In this document: piece by piece, positions 18,318-26,105 of the stretch
Layout: each line of letters opens with the position of its first letter
Numbering within the stretch: position 1 is the stretch's first letter
DNA from: Pseudomonas sp. DG56-2
GTDB lineage: Bacteria > Pseudomonadota > Gammaproteobacteria > Pseudomonadales > Pseudomonadaceae
Direction of reading: 5' to 3'
Length of the DNA: 64,000 nt
Assembly: GCF_004803755.1 (NCBI RefSeq)
Contig: NZ_CP032311.1
Span: 4,232,501-4,296,500 of the forward strand
Position numbers and translations under genes: made by a program
The notes under the pieces: generated by a model
Seen by the model: only the letters and a program-made list of their open reading frames with translations
Told to the model about the DNA's origin: nothing
Databases searched by the model: none

Positions 18318-19859
18318 ATGAGTTACGTGATTGGAGTTGATATAGGTACTCAGAGCACCAAAGCGCTGCTGATGTCTACCGAAGGCGCAATCATTTCCCA
18401 AGCGTCAGTTGCCTACAAAATTGAGCAACCGCGACCTCTCTGGGCTCAGCAGTGGCCGGAGGTATGGCTCGCTGCGGTGTATGAGTCGGTAGCGAGCGCT
18501 GTATCCAGGAGCTCGGTGCCTGTCAGTGAGATTAAAGCCATCTGCGTGAGCAGCTTGTACGGCGGGTCAGGGATTGCAGTAGATGAGAACATCAGGGCGC
18601 TACATCCGTGTCTGATATGGATGGATAGACGAGCTCAGGCAGAAGTGGAATGGGTTCGCCAGAACATCAATGAGCAACAGCTCAAGCAAATAAGCGGGAA
18701 TGGCATCGACAGCTATTACGGTTTTACCAAGATCCTTTGGCTCAAACGCCACAAACCGGAGGTTTGGGCTAGAACGCGATATCTGCTTCCGCCCAACAGC
18801 TATGTGCAATACCACCTCACCGGAGCGCTGAGCGTCGATCACAGCTCCGCCGGAAACATTGGCGGCGTCTACGACATCAAGGCGAGAACCTGGTCAGTAC
18901 CCATGCTCGAAGCGCTCGGCATTGACGTGAAATTCATGCCGCAACGGCTCGTGGAATCCAGCGATATCGTAGGTCATCTGCTTCCCGAGGCCGCAACCAA
19001 GCTAGGACTCGCCGCAGGAACGCCCGTGGTCGCAGGCGGGGTCGATGCAGCGATGGCGACATTAGCTGCCGGGGTCGTCCAACCTGGCAACCACGTGGCG
19101 ATGATGGGTACCAGCATGTGCTGGGGCTTTATCAATCAGAATACCGACGCTGACTTCGGCCTGATCAGCATGCCCTCGGTACACAATCCAGCCGGAGACC
19201 TCTACATTTTTGGCGGCGCTATTGCTGCCGGCGCATCGGTCAGTTGGTTCAGGGATCAGTTTTGCGCCCAGGAAAAACAAGCGGCGGCCCTACTGCCCAA
19301 TGTCGATGTGCACGATCTGATGGAACTAGAAGCAATCGGAACGCCAGCGGGCTCAAACGGCCTGATCTTCCTTCCCTACCTGATGGGCGAACGCAGTCCG
19401 GTCTGGGATGCGCAAGCCTCCGGATCGTACGTTGGGCTTTCGCTGTTCCATACCAAGGCACATATGTATCGGGCTGTTCTTGAAGGACTGGCCTTTGCCC
19501 TTCGTCACAACATGGAGTGCGGGCAACGAGGATCTGGGCGATTGGACCCCGAACTGATCGTGGTAGGTGGCGCATCTGGATCCGACCTCTGGATGCAAAT
19601 CATTGCCGACGTCACGGGTTATCCCGTTATAACCATTGAAGAGGAAGTTGAAGCACCCTTGGGTGGTGCCATGCTGGCGGCCTTGGCGATCGGTGCCATC
19701 GACACGCTGGCGCAGGTTCGGGACTGGCGAACGCTTCGCCCGCGCGCTCAGCCCAACCCTGAAAACAAGCGCATGTATGACCTTATGTTCGAGCAATATT
19801 GCAACATCTACCTGGCCCTGAAACCAAGCATGCATGCCTTGGCGCTGTTGAGCGAATGA
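18318..19859 (+). CDS. FGGY-family carbohydrate kinase (xylulokinase/ribulokinase-like)
   Basis: A ~513-residue sugar kinase of the FGGY family, which phosphorylates ketopentoses and related sugars with ATP. The N-terminal phosphate loop is GVDIGTQSTKAL. The substrate/catalytic segment is AGGVDAAMATLAAG, with the following MGTSMCWGF. The C-terminal ATP site shows VVGGASGSDLWMQIIAD and APLGGAMLAAL. Next to a ribitol-dehydrogenase-like enzyme, D-ribulose or D-xylulose is the likely substrate, giving a pentose-phosphate intermediate. I place the start at 18318 by family N-terminus; ATG 18306, with AAAGGT about 10 bp upstream, is equally possible. No transporter gene is adjacent. Confidence 0.88.
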   Translation: MSYVIGVDIGTQSTKALLMSTEGAIISQASVAYKIEQPRPLWAQQWPEVWLAAVYESVASAVSRSSVPVSEIKAICVSSLYGGSGIAVDENIRALHPCLIWMDRRAQAEVEWVRQNINEQQLKQISGNGIDSYYGFTKILWLKRHKPEVWARTRYLLPPNSYVQYHLTGALSVDHSSAGNIGGVYDIKARTWSVPMLEALGIDVKFMPQRLVESSDIVGHLLPEAATKLGLAAGTPVVAGGVDAAMATLAAGVVQPGNHVAMMGTSMCWGFINQNTDADFGLISMPSVHNPAGDLYIFGGAIAAGASVSWFRDQFCAQEKQAAALLPNVDVHDLMELEAIGTPAGSNGLIFLPYLMGERSPVWDAQASGSYVGLSLFHTKAHMYRAVLEGLAFALRHNMECGQRGSGRLDPELIVVGGASGSDLWMQIIADVTGYPVITIEEEVEAPLGGAMLAALAIGAIDTLAQVRDWRTLRPRAQPNPENKRMYDLMFEQYCNIYLALKPSMHALALLSE

Positions 19860-20044
19860 CATAGAAGTCCTGGCACTGGCCTGCTTGTGATCGCTTGAAA
19901 CCATCAACCCCTCACTCTCGAAGAGCTAGAGGGGAAAAAGACGGCACTGTGGTACAGGCCATGAGCGCAGATCGAAGATCGAGCGGGCTTGCCCTTCGTG
20001 TATCACTGAGGCCGCTAGGCGGTGGCGTTGGAATAGGAAAAATA

Positions 20045-20121
20045 TGGTGTCCCAGGGCAGGTTCGAACTGCCAACCTTCCCCTTAGGAGGGGGATGCTCT
20101 ATCCAATTGAGCTACTGAGAC
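20045..20121 (-). tRNA. tRNA-Arg(CCT)
   Basis: Read on the minus strand, a 77-nt cloverleaf with acceptor GTCTCAG/CTGGGAC, anticodon loop CTCCTAA (anticodon CCT), a T-arm with TTCGAA, and an encoded CCA end. It decodes AGG. Its 3' end faces the polyol locus, the side on which integrating elements insert. The flanking 19860-20044 and 20122-20429 contain no other gene I can support; the latter is AT-rich. Confidence 0.95.
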
Positions 20122-20429
20122 ATAGAGCCGGCAACGAGCGCTGCGCGACAAAGGACGGCGTGCATGTTAACCAGCAGGCCGGCGTTTGTCATGTCATCCG
20201 TGGGGCTTTTTGCCAATGGTCTTTGCTCTCTTCGTGGAAAGAATCGGGCATTTTGCAACAAGGCAGTAGGCCCTTATTGCAGATTGCATGAAAGCGCCAA
20301 ACAAAAACATATGTAAGACATTGAATTTTAAGGAAAATAATCCAAAACAACACTGGCATGTGGTGTGCAGTTTCTTCTCTATAAAAAATAGGCCCGGCAA
20401 CCGCCTCTCACCCCAGTGGAGTCTGCCAG

Positions 20430-20645
20430 ATGAACCGCACACTGCTTCTGCTCAACGCCCTGGCATTGGTCGCCTTGATAGGTTTGGTCCTGCAACCGCA
20501 GGCCTCGACGGTTTCGTCCATGCCTCGGGCCCCGGCGATGGCTGCAAAATTGGCAGTCTTCGGTGACCCTGCAACTACCGCCACCGTTTCACAGCAGAAA
20601 AACGGCCTGCCTGTCATGGCTGTCGGCGAACGACTGAGTTTTTGA
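20430..20645 (+). CDS. Small exported or membrane-anchored protein, unknown function
   Basis: A 71-residue product starting with a hydrophobic segment (LLLLNALALVALIGLVL, residues 5-21), which could be a signal peptide or single membrane anchor. The short Ala/Pro/Thr-rich remainder is without recognisable domain. GGAG at 20418-20421 gives a well-spaced ribosome-binding site. It ends 4 bp before the convergent phnN gene. I do not recognise a family. Confidence 0.6.
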   Translation: MNRTLLLLNALALVALIGLVLQPQASTVSSMPRAPAMAAKLAVFGDPATTATVSQQKNGLPVMAVGERLSF

Positions 20646-20648
20646 CCT

Positions 20649-21260
20649 TTATCGCCCGCTGAGCACTCCGCGCTCACGCAACAACGCCATTAACTGCGCG
20701 ACGGTGTCCTCAAGCTGGCCAGAATTGTCCAGTACGCATACAGTTTGATCGGCCAATTGCAGCTGCTGGCTGCGCGCCAAGCGCTGTTCGATATCTTCCA
20801 CGCTCTCCCGTCCGCGGCCCAACAAGCGTTGGCGCAGCACTTGGGGATTAACGGTCAGCAGTATCGCGAGCAAACCAGGGTAACGCTTGCGCGCCTCGCC
20901 CAGGTGCGCGCGTGAACCGTTTACCAGCACTGTACGCCCCTGCTGCAACTCGCTATCGATGTCCTTGGAAATGCCATACGCAAGGCCGTTGGCTCGCCAG
21001 CTCAACGCAAACTCACCCGCCGCGCACATTTGCTCGAAGCGTTCGAGGGAAACACTGATGGCATCCTCGCCCTTGGCTTCAGGGGAACGGGTTATTACCC
21101 TGCGCGCGATGAAAACGTTGCGCTCGAGCAATTTTGCCCGGGCCGCATCGATCAAGGAGTCTTTGCCGACCCCCGAAGGCCCCATCAAATAAATCAAAGC
21201 CCCAGAGAAGGCTGTACGGGGTTCGGCGCTTGCGTCATGCTGCATAGCCACTATGCTCAT
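20649..21260 (-). CDS. phnN: Ribose 1,5-bisphosphokinase PhnN
   Basis: PhnN phosphorylates ribose 1,5-bisphosphate to PRPP with ATP and is usually part of the C-P lyase phosphonate pathway. The 203-residue protein has a guanylate-kinase-like fold with the P-loop LMGPSGVGKDSL, the RRVITRSPE segment, the WRANGLAYGI substrate strand and the LLGRGRES lid. No other phn gene is nearby, so it is an orphan here and may simply supply PRPP. In-frame starts at 21260 and 21245 cannot be separated by ribosome-binding site. Confidence 0.9.
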   Translation of the reverse strand: MSIVAMQHDASAEPRTAFSGALIYLMGPSGVGKDSLIDAARAKLLERNVFIARRVITRSPEAKGEDAISVSLERFEQMCAAGEFALSWRANGLAYGISKDIDSELQQGRTVLVNGSRAHLGEARKRYPGLLAILLTVNPQVLRQRLLGRGRESVEDIEQRLARSQQLQLADQTVCVLDNSGQLEDTVAQLMALLRERGVLSGR

Positions 21261-21589
21261 TGGTAAGAAAGCTTGCGCATTTTAGACGCTTTCCACACGC
21301 TTTTTCGCCTGTTACCTACACGGTTTTGCTCTATCTACCGACGGGCTGCAATATGGAAAAATGTTAGCTTTTCAAACCAGTGCTCATTTCTGATAATTGG
21401 TACTGGCAAAAAGCCTTTATCCGGTTCAATATTTGTCACAGAATTGACGCCAAGGAACCGGCGACAATGAGGCATGATCCAACCCTCATTCACAATTCAG
21501 GTTGAACATTTTGTCACCGTGATGGTCGTACTGTGATCGTGCGGCCAATTTCGAGAACCGCTTCCCCTGAACTAAAACCGGTCAATTAT

Positions 21590-21916
21590 ATGCGCCCAAT
21601 GAAACAGGCTGTTTACTCAAGCCGCACCGCTGACAAGTTCGTCGTCCGCCTCCCCGACGGAATGCGTGAGCGCATTGCCGAGGTAGCGCGCCACCACCAC
21701 CGCAGCATGAACTCTGAAATCATCGCCCGCCTGGAACAGAGCCTGATCCAGGAAGGAGCTTTGGGTGATGAACTGAGCATGCGCCTGGACAGCCCAGAAC
21801 TGTCACTGCACGAGCGCGAGCTGCTGCAACGCTTCCGTCAACTTTCCCATCGCCAGCAGAACGCTCTGGTGGCGCTGATTGCCCACGATGTCGAGATGGC
21901 TGCAGACGCCTCCTGA
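21590..21916 (+). CDS. amrZ: Ribbon-helix-helix transcription factor AmrZ
   Basis: AmrZ is a global regulator of exopolysaccharide, motility and c-di-GMP metabolism in Pseudomonas. The 108-residue protein has the Arc-type DNA-binding strand ([19 protein letters not shown], from residue 9), a ribbon-helix-helix ending in [17 protein letters not shown], and the conserved C-terminal tetramerisation region ([15 protein letters not shown]). ATG 21590 restores the family length; an upstream in-frame ATG would add 19 unrelated residues. The 330-bp gap from the phnN start to here holds its promoter region; I see no other gene there. A bidirectional terminator follows. Confidence 0.95.
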   Translation: MRPMKQAVYSSRTADKFVVRLPDGMRERIAEVARHHHRSMNSEIIARLEQSLIQEGALGDELSMRLDSPELSLHERELLQRFRQLSHRQQNALVALIAHDVEMAADAS

Positions 21917-21934
21917 AGATCGCCAACGCAATTG

Positions 21935-21961
21935 AAAAAGCCAGCGTAAGCTGGCTTTTTT
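21935..21961. terminator. Bidirectional terminator between amrZ and mgtE
   Basis: AAAAAGCCAGC-GTAA-GCTGGCTTTTT, with T runs on both strands, lies between the convergent ends of amrZ and mgtE. Confidence 0.92.
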
Positions 21962-21981
21962 GTGGCTGCGATTTGCCCTAA

Positions 21982-23424
21982 CTAGAGCAGGAAGATAGTA
22001 GCCAGCCCCAGGAAGATGAAGAAGCCGCCACTGTCGGTCATTGCTGTGATCATCACGCTGGCCCCCATGGCCGGGTCACGACCAAGGCGCGCCAGGGTCA
22101 TTGGAATCAAGACCCCCATCAATGCCGCAAGCAACAGGTTGAGTGTCATTGCTGCAGTCATCACGACACCCAGTGACCAACTGCCGTACAGCAGGTAAGC
22201 CACCACACCGATTACACCACCCCACACCAAGCCATTGATCAAGCCGACCGCAAGCTCTTTGCGCATCAGGCGCGTGGTATTGCCGGGGCTGACCTGGTCG
22301 AGCGCCATGGCCCGCACGATCATGGTGATGGTCTGGTTGCCGGAGTTGCCCCCAATGCCGGCAACGATGGGCATGAGTGCCGCCAAGGCCACCAGCTTCT
22401 CGATCGAACCTTCGAACAGGCCGATCACGCGCGATGCCACGAAAGCAGTGATCAGGTTGATCGCCAGCCACGCCCAACGGTTGCGCAACGAACGCCAGAC
22501 CGAAGCGAAGATATCTTCTTCTTCGCGCAGACCGGCCATGTTCAGAACTTCGGTCTCACTTTCCTCACGGATCAGGTCGACCATCTCGTCGATGGTCAAA
22601 CGGCCGATCAGGCGACCATTCTTGTCCACTACCGGTGCAGATACCAGGTCGTAACGCTCGAAGGCCTGAGCCGCGTCGTAGGCATCCTCCTCCGGGTGGA
22701 ACACCACCGGGTCGTCGGCCATGACCTCGGCGACTTTCTTGTCCGGGTCGTTGACCAGTAGACGCTTGATCGGCAGCACACCCTTGAGAATGCCGTCGTA
22801 ATCGACCACGAACAGTTTATCGGTATGCCCTGGCAGCTCCTTGAGCCGACGCAAATAACGCAACACCACTTCGAGACTGACATCTTCGCGGATGGTCACC
22901 ATCTCGAAGTCCATCAGCGCACCGACCTGCTCCTCGTCGTAGCTCAGCGCAGAGCGGACGCGCTCACGCTGCTGGCCATCAAGGGTTTCCATCAGCTCAT
23001 GGACGACGTCACGCGGCAACTCGGGCGCCAGGTCAGCCAGTTCGTCGGCGTCCATCTCCTTGGCGGCTGCGAGCAACTCATGATCGTCCATGTCGGCGAT
23101 CAGTGTTTCTCGAACAGAGTCGGATACTTCCAGCAGAATGTCGCCGTCGCGCTCGGCCTTGACCAACTGCCAGACAGTCAGACGATCGTCCAGCGGCAGG
23201 GCTTCAAGAATATAAGCGACGTCAGCAGAGTGCAGGTCATCGAGCTTACGCTGCAGCTCGACGAGGTTCTGGCGGTGAACGAGGTTTTCTACCAGGTCGT
23301 GGTGATGACCTTCCTGCCGATGGGTCAGGTCTTCGACCACGCGTTGACGCTGCAGCAGTTCGACCACCTGGGCCAGGCGATCCTGCAAGCTCTCTTGCGT
23401 CTTTTTTGCTTCGATTTCAGTCAT
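21982..23424 (-). CDS. mgtE: Magnesium transporter MgtE
   Basis: A 480-residue Mg2+ channel. It has an N-terminal superhelical MgtE_N domain (about 25-130), two CBS domains (about 135-260) whose acidic Mg2+-sensing surfaces gate the pore, a connecting helix, and five C-terminal membrane helices (about 285-480). The GIGGNSGNQTITMIVRA segment lies between pore helices, and a selectivity-type aspartate occurs in TAMTDSGGFFIFLG. ATG 23424 with GGAG upstream is preferred over a start ten codons earlier. The 330 bp upstream, up to the tRNA array, hold a terminator but no gene I can support. Confidence 0.95.
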   Translation of the reverse strand: MTEIEAKKTQESLQDRLAQVVELLQRQRVVEDLTHRQEGHHHDLVENLVHRQNLVELQRKLDDLHSADVAYILEALPLDDRLTVWQLVKAERDGDILLEVSDSVRETLIADMDDHELLAAAKEMDADELADLAPELPRDVVHELMETLDGQQRERVRSALSYDEEQVGALMDFEMVTIREDVSLEVVLRYLRRLKELPGHTDKLFVVDYDGILKGVLPIKRLLVNDPDKKVAEVMADDPVVFHPEEDAYDAAQAFERYDLVSAPVVDKNGRLIGRLTIDEMVDLIREESETEVLNMAGLREEEDIFASVWRSLRNRWAWLAINLITAFVASRVIGLFEGSIEKLVALAALMPIVAGIGGNSGNQTITMIVRAMALDQVSPGNTTRLMRKELAVGLINGLVWGGVIGVVAYLLYGSWSLGVVMTAAMTLNLLLAALMGVLIPMTLARLGRDPAMGASVMITAMTDSGGFFIFLGLATIFLL

Positions 23425-23723
23425 AGGCGAACTCCACTCCCAGCAGCGGAGCACGCCGGGAGAATCAATCAGTCAGATCTTGATTGGCAAAACTTGCTAT
23501 TGAGTAACTACTGGGTAAGTCCATGGTGGTATTCCACAAGCCCCGGCGGGGCTGACGGGCGCAATCATACACCGCTTGACCTGTCAGGGGGCTGAAAAAA
23601 TCGCGGTTAGAACAATCGTTTGCGAGACATAGCTCAGACAACCTGCGCATCTATCAGTGCGACGGTAACCAAGATAAAAAAAACACATGTCAGCAATAAA
23701 AAGATAGGACACGGAAAAGCAAA

Positions 23724-23748
23724 AAGCCCGCCTAAGAAGGCGGGCTTT
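23724..23748 (-). terminator. Terminator of the tRNA-Arg array
   Basis: AAAGCCCGCC-TAAGA-AGGCGGGCTTT. On the minus strand it is followed by TTTGCTTTT, immediately after the third tRNA-Arg. Confidence 0.88.
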
Positions 23749-23756
23749 CTGTTGTA

Positions 23757-23833
23757 TGGTGCACTCAGGAGGATTCGAACCTCCGACCGCTCGGTTCGTA
23801 GCCGAGTACTCTATCCAGCTGAGCTATGAGTGC
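23757..23833 (-). tRNA. tRNA-Arg(ACG), copy 3
   Basis: A 77-nt cloverleaf on the minus strand with acceptor GCACTCA/TGAGTGC, anticodon loop CTACGAA (ACG) and encoded CCA. It is identical to the two upstream copies and is last in the direction of transcription. Confidence 0.97.
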
Positions 23834-23910
23834 AGGGTTGGCGCTTGATAGACCAGATCACCTCTGGTTGCAGCTGAAGCAACTTTCTAGAAGAAAACTG
23901 CTTCGTCGTA

Positions 23911-23987
23911 TGGTGCACTCAGGAGGATTCGAACCTCCGACCGCTCGGTTCGTAGCCGAGTACTCTATCCAGCTGAGCTATGAGTGC
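23911..23987 (-). tRNA. tRNA-Arg(ACG), copy 2
   Basis: Identical to copies 1 and 3, 154 bp from copy 3. The spacers are also nearly identical, so the whole ~154-bp unit has been tandemly duplicated. Confidence 0.97.
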
Positions 23988-24063
23988 AGGGTTGGCGCTT
24001 GATGGACCAGATCACCTCTGGTTGCAGCTGAAGCAACTTTCTAGAAGAAACCGCTTCGTCGTA

Positions 24064-24140
24064 TGGTGCACTCAGGAGGATTCGAACCTCCGACCGCTCG
24101 GTTCGTAGCCGAGTACTCTATCCAGCTGAGCTATGAGTGC
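24064..24140 (-). tRNA. tRNA-Arg(ACG), copy 1
   Basis: First of the three identical tRNA-Arg(ACG) genes in the direction of transcription. It is separated from the tRNA-Ser gene by an AT-rich ~108-bp stretch. Confidence 0.97.
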
Positions 24141-24248
24141 ATTTGTTACCGCGCATTATAGGCCGCTAAATCTTTTTGCCAACCACTTTTTCGTTTAATT
24201 TCAACGACTTACGCGATTCAGGCTGATTACAGCGTCCTACATGAATAA

Positions 24249-24339
24249 TGGCGGAGAAGGGGGGATTCGAACCCCCGATACCCTTGTGAGGTATACTCCC
24301 TTAGCAGGGGAGCGCCTTCGGCCACTCGGCCACCTCTCC
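24249..24339 (-). tRNA. tRNA-Ser(GCT)
   Basis: A 91-nt class II tRNA on the minus strand with acceptor GGAGAGG, anticodon loop CTGCTAA (GCT), a long variable arm (TATACCTCACAAGGGTA) and encoded CCA. It lies just downstream of rsmA and may be read from the same promoter region. Confidence 0.96.
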
Positions 24340-24411
24340 GCAACACGGGGCGTATAATAACCAGAGCCTTCCCCGTTTGCAAACTCTTTTTTGAAAAAAA
24401 ATCGATAAAAA

Positions 24412-24600
24412 TTAATGGCTTGGTTCTTCGTCCTTCTCTTTCTTGATCCGCAGGTAGATTTCCTCGCGGTGAACGGCCACTTCTTTAGGCGCATTCACAC
24501 CGATTCGTACCTGGTTTCCTTTGACGCCGAGCACGGTCACGGTGATTTCGCCGTCGCCAATGATTAGGCTCTCGGCGCACCGACGAGTCAGAATCAGCAT
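24412..24600 (-). CDS. rsmA: Carbon storage regulator RsmA/CsrA
   Basis: A 62-residue RNA-binding post-transcriptional regulator that represses mRNAs through A(N)GGA sites and is sequestered by Rsm small RNAs. The classic features are present: an N-terminal MLILTRR, the central [14 protein letters not shown] strands, and the RNA-contacting [11 protein letters not shown]. The lysC-rsmA-tRNA-Ser order is conserved in the genus. The gap to lysC is 181 bp and should carry the promoter. Confidence 0.97.
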   Translation of the reverse strand: MLILTRRCAESLIIGDGEITVTVLGVKGNQVRIGVNAPKEVAVHREEIYLRIKKEKDEEPSH

Positions 24601-24745
24601 ATCTTTCTCCTCACGAAGTTCAGTTCAGGGATAACAGTCTGCAAAAAAGGGCTTGAGCCTTTAGCCCGTGACGGCCAACGACCTACGCCTAAGTATTGAC
24701 CAGTGCGAGCAAAACAACAGATTTCTCACACCCGCCAGAAACGCG

Positions 24746-24770
24746 AAGGGCGCGGCTAAGCCGCGCCCTT
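24746..24770 (-). terminator. GC-rich hairpin after lysC
   Basis: An 11-bp perfect stem, AAGGGCGCGGC/GCCGCGCCCTT, lies 12 bp past the lysC stop codon on the minus strand. The T run after it is poor (TTCGCGTTTC), so it may terminate or only stabilise the lysC transcript. Confidence 0.55.
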
Positions 24771-24781
24771 GAGGCATTGCC

Positions 24782-26017
24782 TTACTCACCCTGTCGGGCG
24801 GGGGCGTCCAGTTCGAATGCGGTGTGCAGCGCGCGCACCGCCAGTTCCAGGTACTTCTCTTCGATCACCACCGAGACTTTGATCTCCGAGGTAGAGATCA
24901 TCTGGATGTTGATGCTTTCTTTAGCCAGTGCTTCGAACATACGGCTAGCGACACCTGCGTGGGAGCGCATGCCGACACCCACGATCGAAACCTTGGCAAT
25001 GTTGGTATCACCTACAACTTCACGTGCGTTGAGCTCCTGGGCAGTAGTTGCCAGAACCTTGTGCGCCTTGTCGTAGTCATTGCGATGCACGGTGAAGGTG
25101 AAGTCGGTGGTGTTATCGTGCGAAACGTTCTGCACGATCATGTCGACTTCGATGTTCGCGGCACTGATTGGGCCGAGGATCTTGAAAGCAACGCCCGGGG
25201 TATCCGGTACGCCGCGAATGGTCAGCTTGGCCTCATCGCGATTGAAGGCGATGCCGGAAATGATCGGCTGTTCCATGGATTCCTCTTCATCAATAGTAAT
25301 GAGGGTACCCGGACCCTCCTGGAAGCTGTGCAGTACGCGCAGCGGAACGCTGTACTTGCCGGCGAACTCGACGGCACGGATCTGCAGCACCTTGGAACCG
25401 AGGCTGGCCATCTCCAGCATCTCTTCGAAGGTAATCTTGTCCAGGCGCTGAGCCTGGGACACCACACGTGGATCAGTGGTGTAGACCCCATCTACATCGG
25501 TGTAGATCTGGCACTCGTCAGCCTTCAGTGCTGCCGCCAGGGCTACACCGGTGGTGTCGGAACCGCCGCGCCCGAGGGTGGTGATGTTGCCTTGCTCGTC
25601 GACGCCCTGGAATCCTGCAACCACAACCACCTTGCCGGCCTTGAGGTCACCACGGATTTTTTGATCGTCGATCTGCAGGATGCGCGCCTTGTTGTGCGCG
25701 CTATCGGTGAGAATGCGTACCTGGTTACCGGTGTATGACACCGCAGGAACCCCACGCTTCATCAATGCCATGGCCAGCAGGGCAATTGTTACCTGCTCGC
25801 CAGTGGAGACGATCACATCCAGTTCACGTGGAACTGGCTGATCGCTGATCTGCTTGGCCAAGTCGATCAGGCGATTGGTTTCGCCACTCATCGCCGACAA
25901 CACGACCACCAGGTCATCGCCGGCCTCGCGGAATTTCTTGACCTTGTCGGCAACCTGTTCGATTCGCTCGACCGTGCCGACCGAAGTGCCGCCAAATTTC
26001 TGTACGATCAACGCCAT
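24782..26017 (-). CDS. lysC: Aspartate kinase
   Basis: LysC phosphorylates aspartate, the first step toward Lys, Met, Thr and diaminopimelate. The 411-residue protein has the N-terminal kinase domain (1-~240) with KFGGTSVG, VVVLSAMSGETNRL, GFQGVDEQGNITTLGRGGSD and YTDVDGVYTTDPR. Two C-terminal ACT domains (about 265-400) for feedback control include GVGMRSHAGVASRMF. It is a single-function enzyme with no fused homoserine dehydrogenase. It lies 88 bp downstream of alaS, the conserved Pseudomonas order. Confidence 0.97.
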   Translation of the reverse strand: MALIVQKFGGTSVGTVERIEQVADKVKKFREAGDDLVVVLSAMSGETNRLIDLAKQISDQPVPRELDVIVSTGEQVTIALLAMALMKRGVPAVSYTGNQVRILTDSAHNKARILQIDDQKIRGDLKAGKVVVVAGFQGVDEQGNITTLGRGGSDTTGVALAAALKADECQIYTDVDGVYTTDPRVVSQAQRLDKITFEEMLEMASLGSKVLQIRAVEFAGKYSVPLRVLHSFQEGPGTLITIDEEESMEQPIISGIAFNRDEAKLTIRGVPDTPGVAFKILGPISAANIEVDMIVQNVSHDNTTDFTFTVHRNDYDKAHKVLATTAQELNAREVVGDTNIAKVSIVGVGMRSHAGVASRMFEALAKESINIQMISTSEIKVSVVIEEKYLELAVRALHTAFELDAPARQGE

Positions 26018-26105
26018 TTCAAAGCCGCCTCAGCCCATGAAGGGCACCCAATAAACATTCAAACGACACAGCGGCCCGCCACTAGACGACGGGCCGAACA
26101 GTGCC

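Noticed and set aside
20045..20121. tRNA-Arg(CCT) as an attachment site for an island covering 14-20 kb
   Set aside because: I searched by eye for a second copy of the tRNA 3' end near the left boundary and found none, and there is no integrase gene.
23757..24140. Regularly spaced repeats that could suggest a CRISPR array
   Set aside because: The repeats are tRNA genes with nearly identical spacers; no CRISPR-type repeats occur in the window.
26072..26097. GGCCCG...CGGGCC hairpin between alaS and lysC
   Set aside because: Short stem with no T run and genes in the same direction, so not convincing as a terminator.
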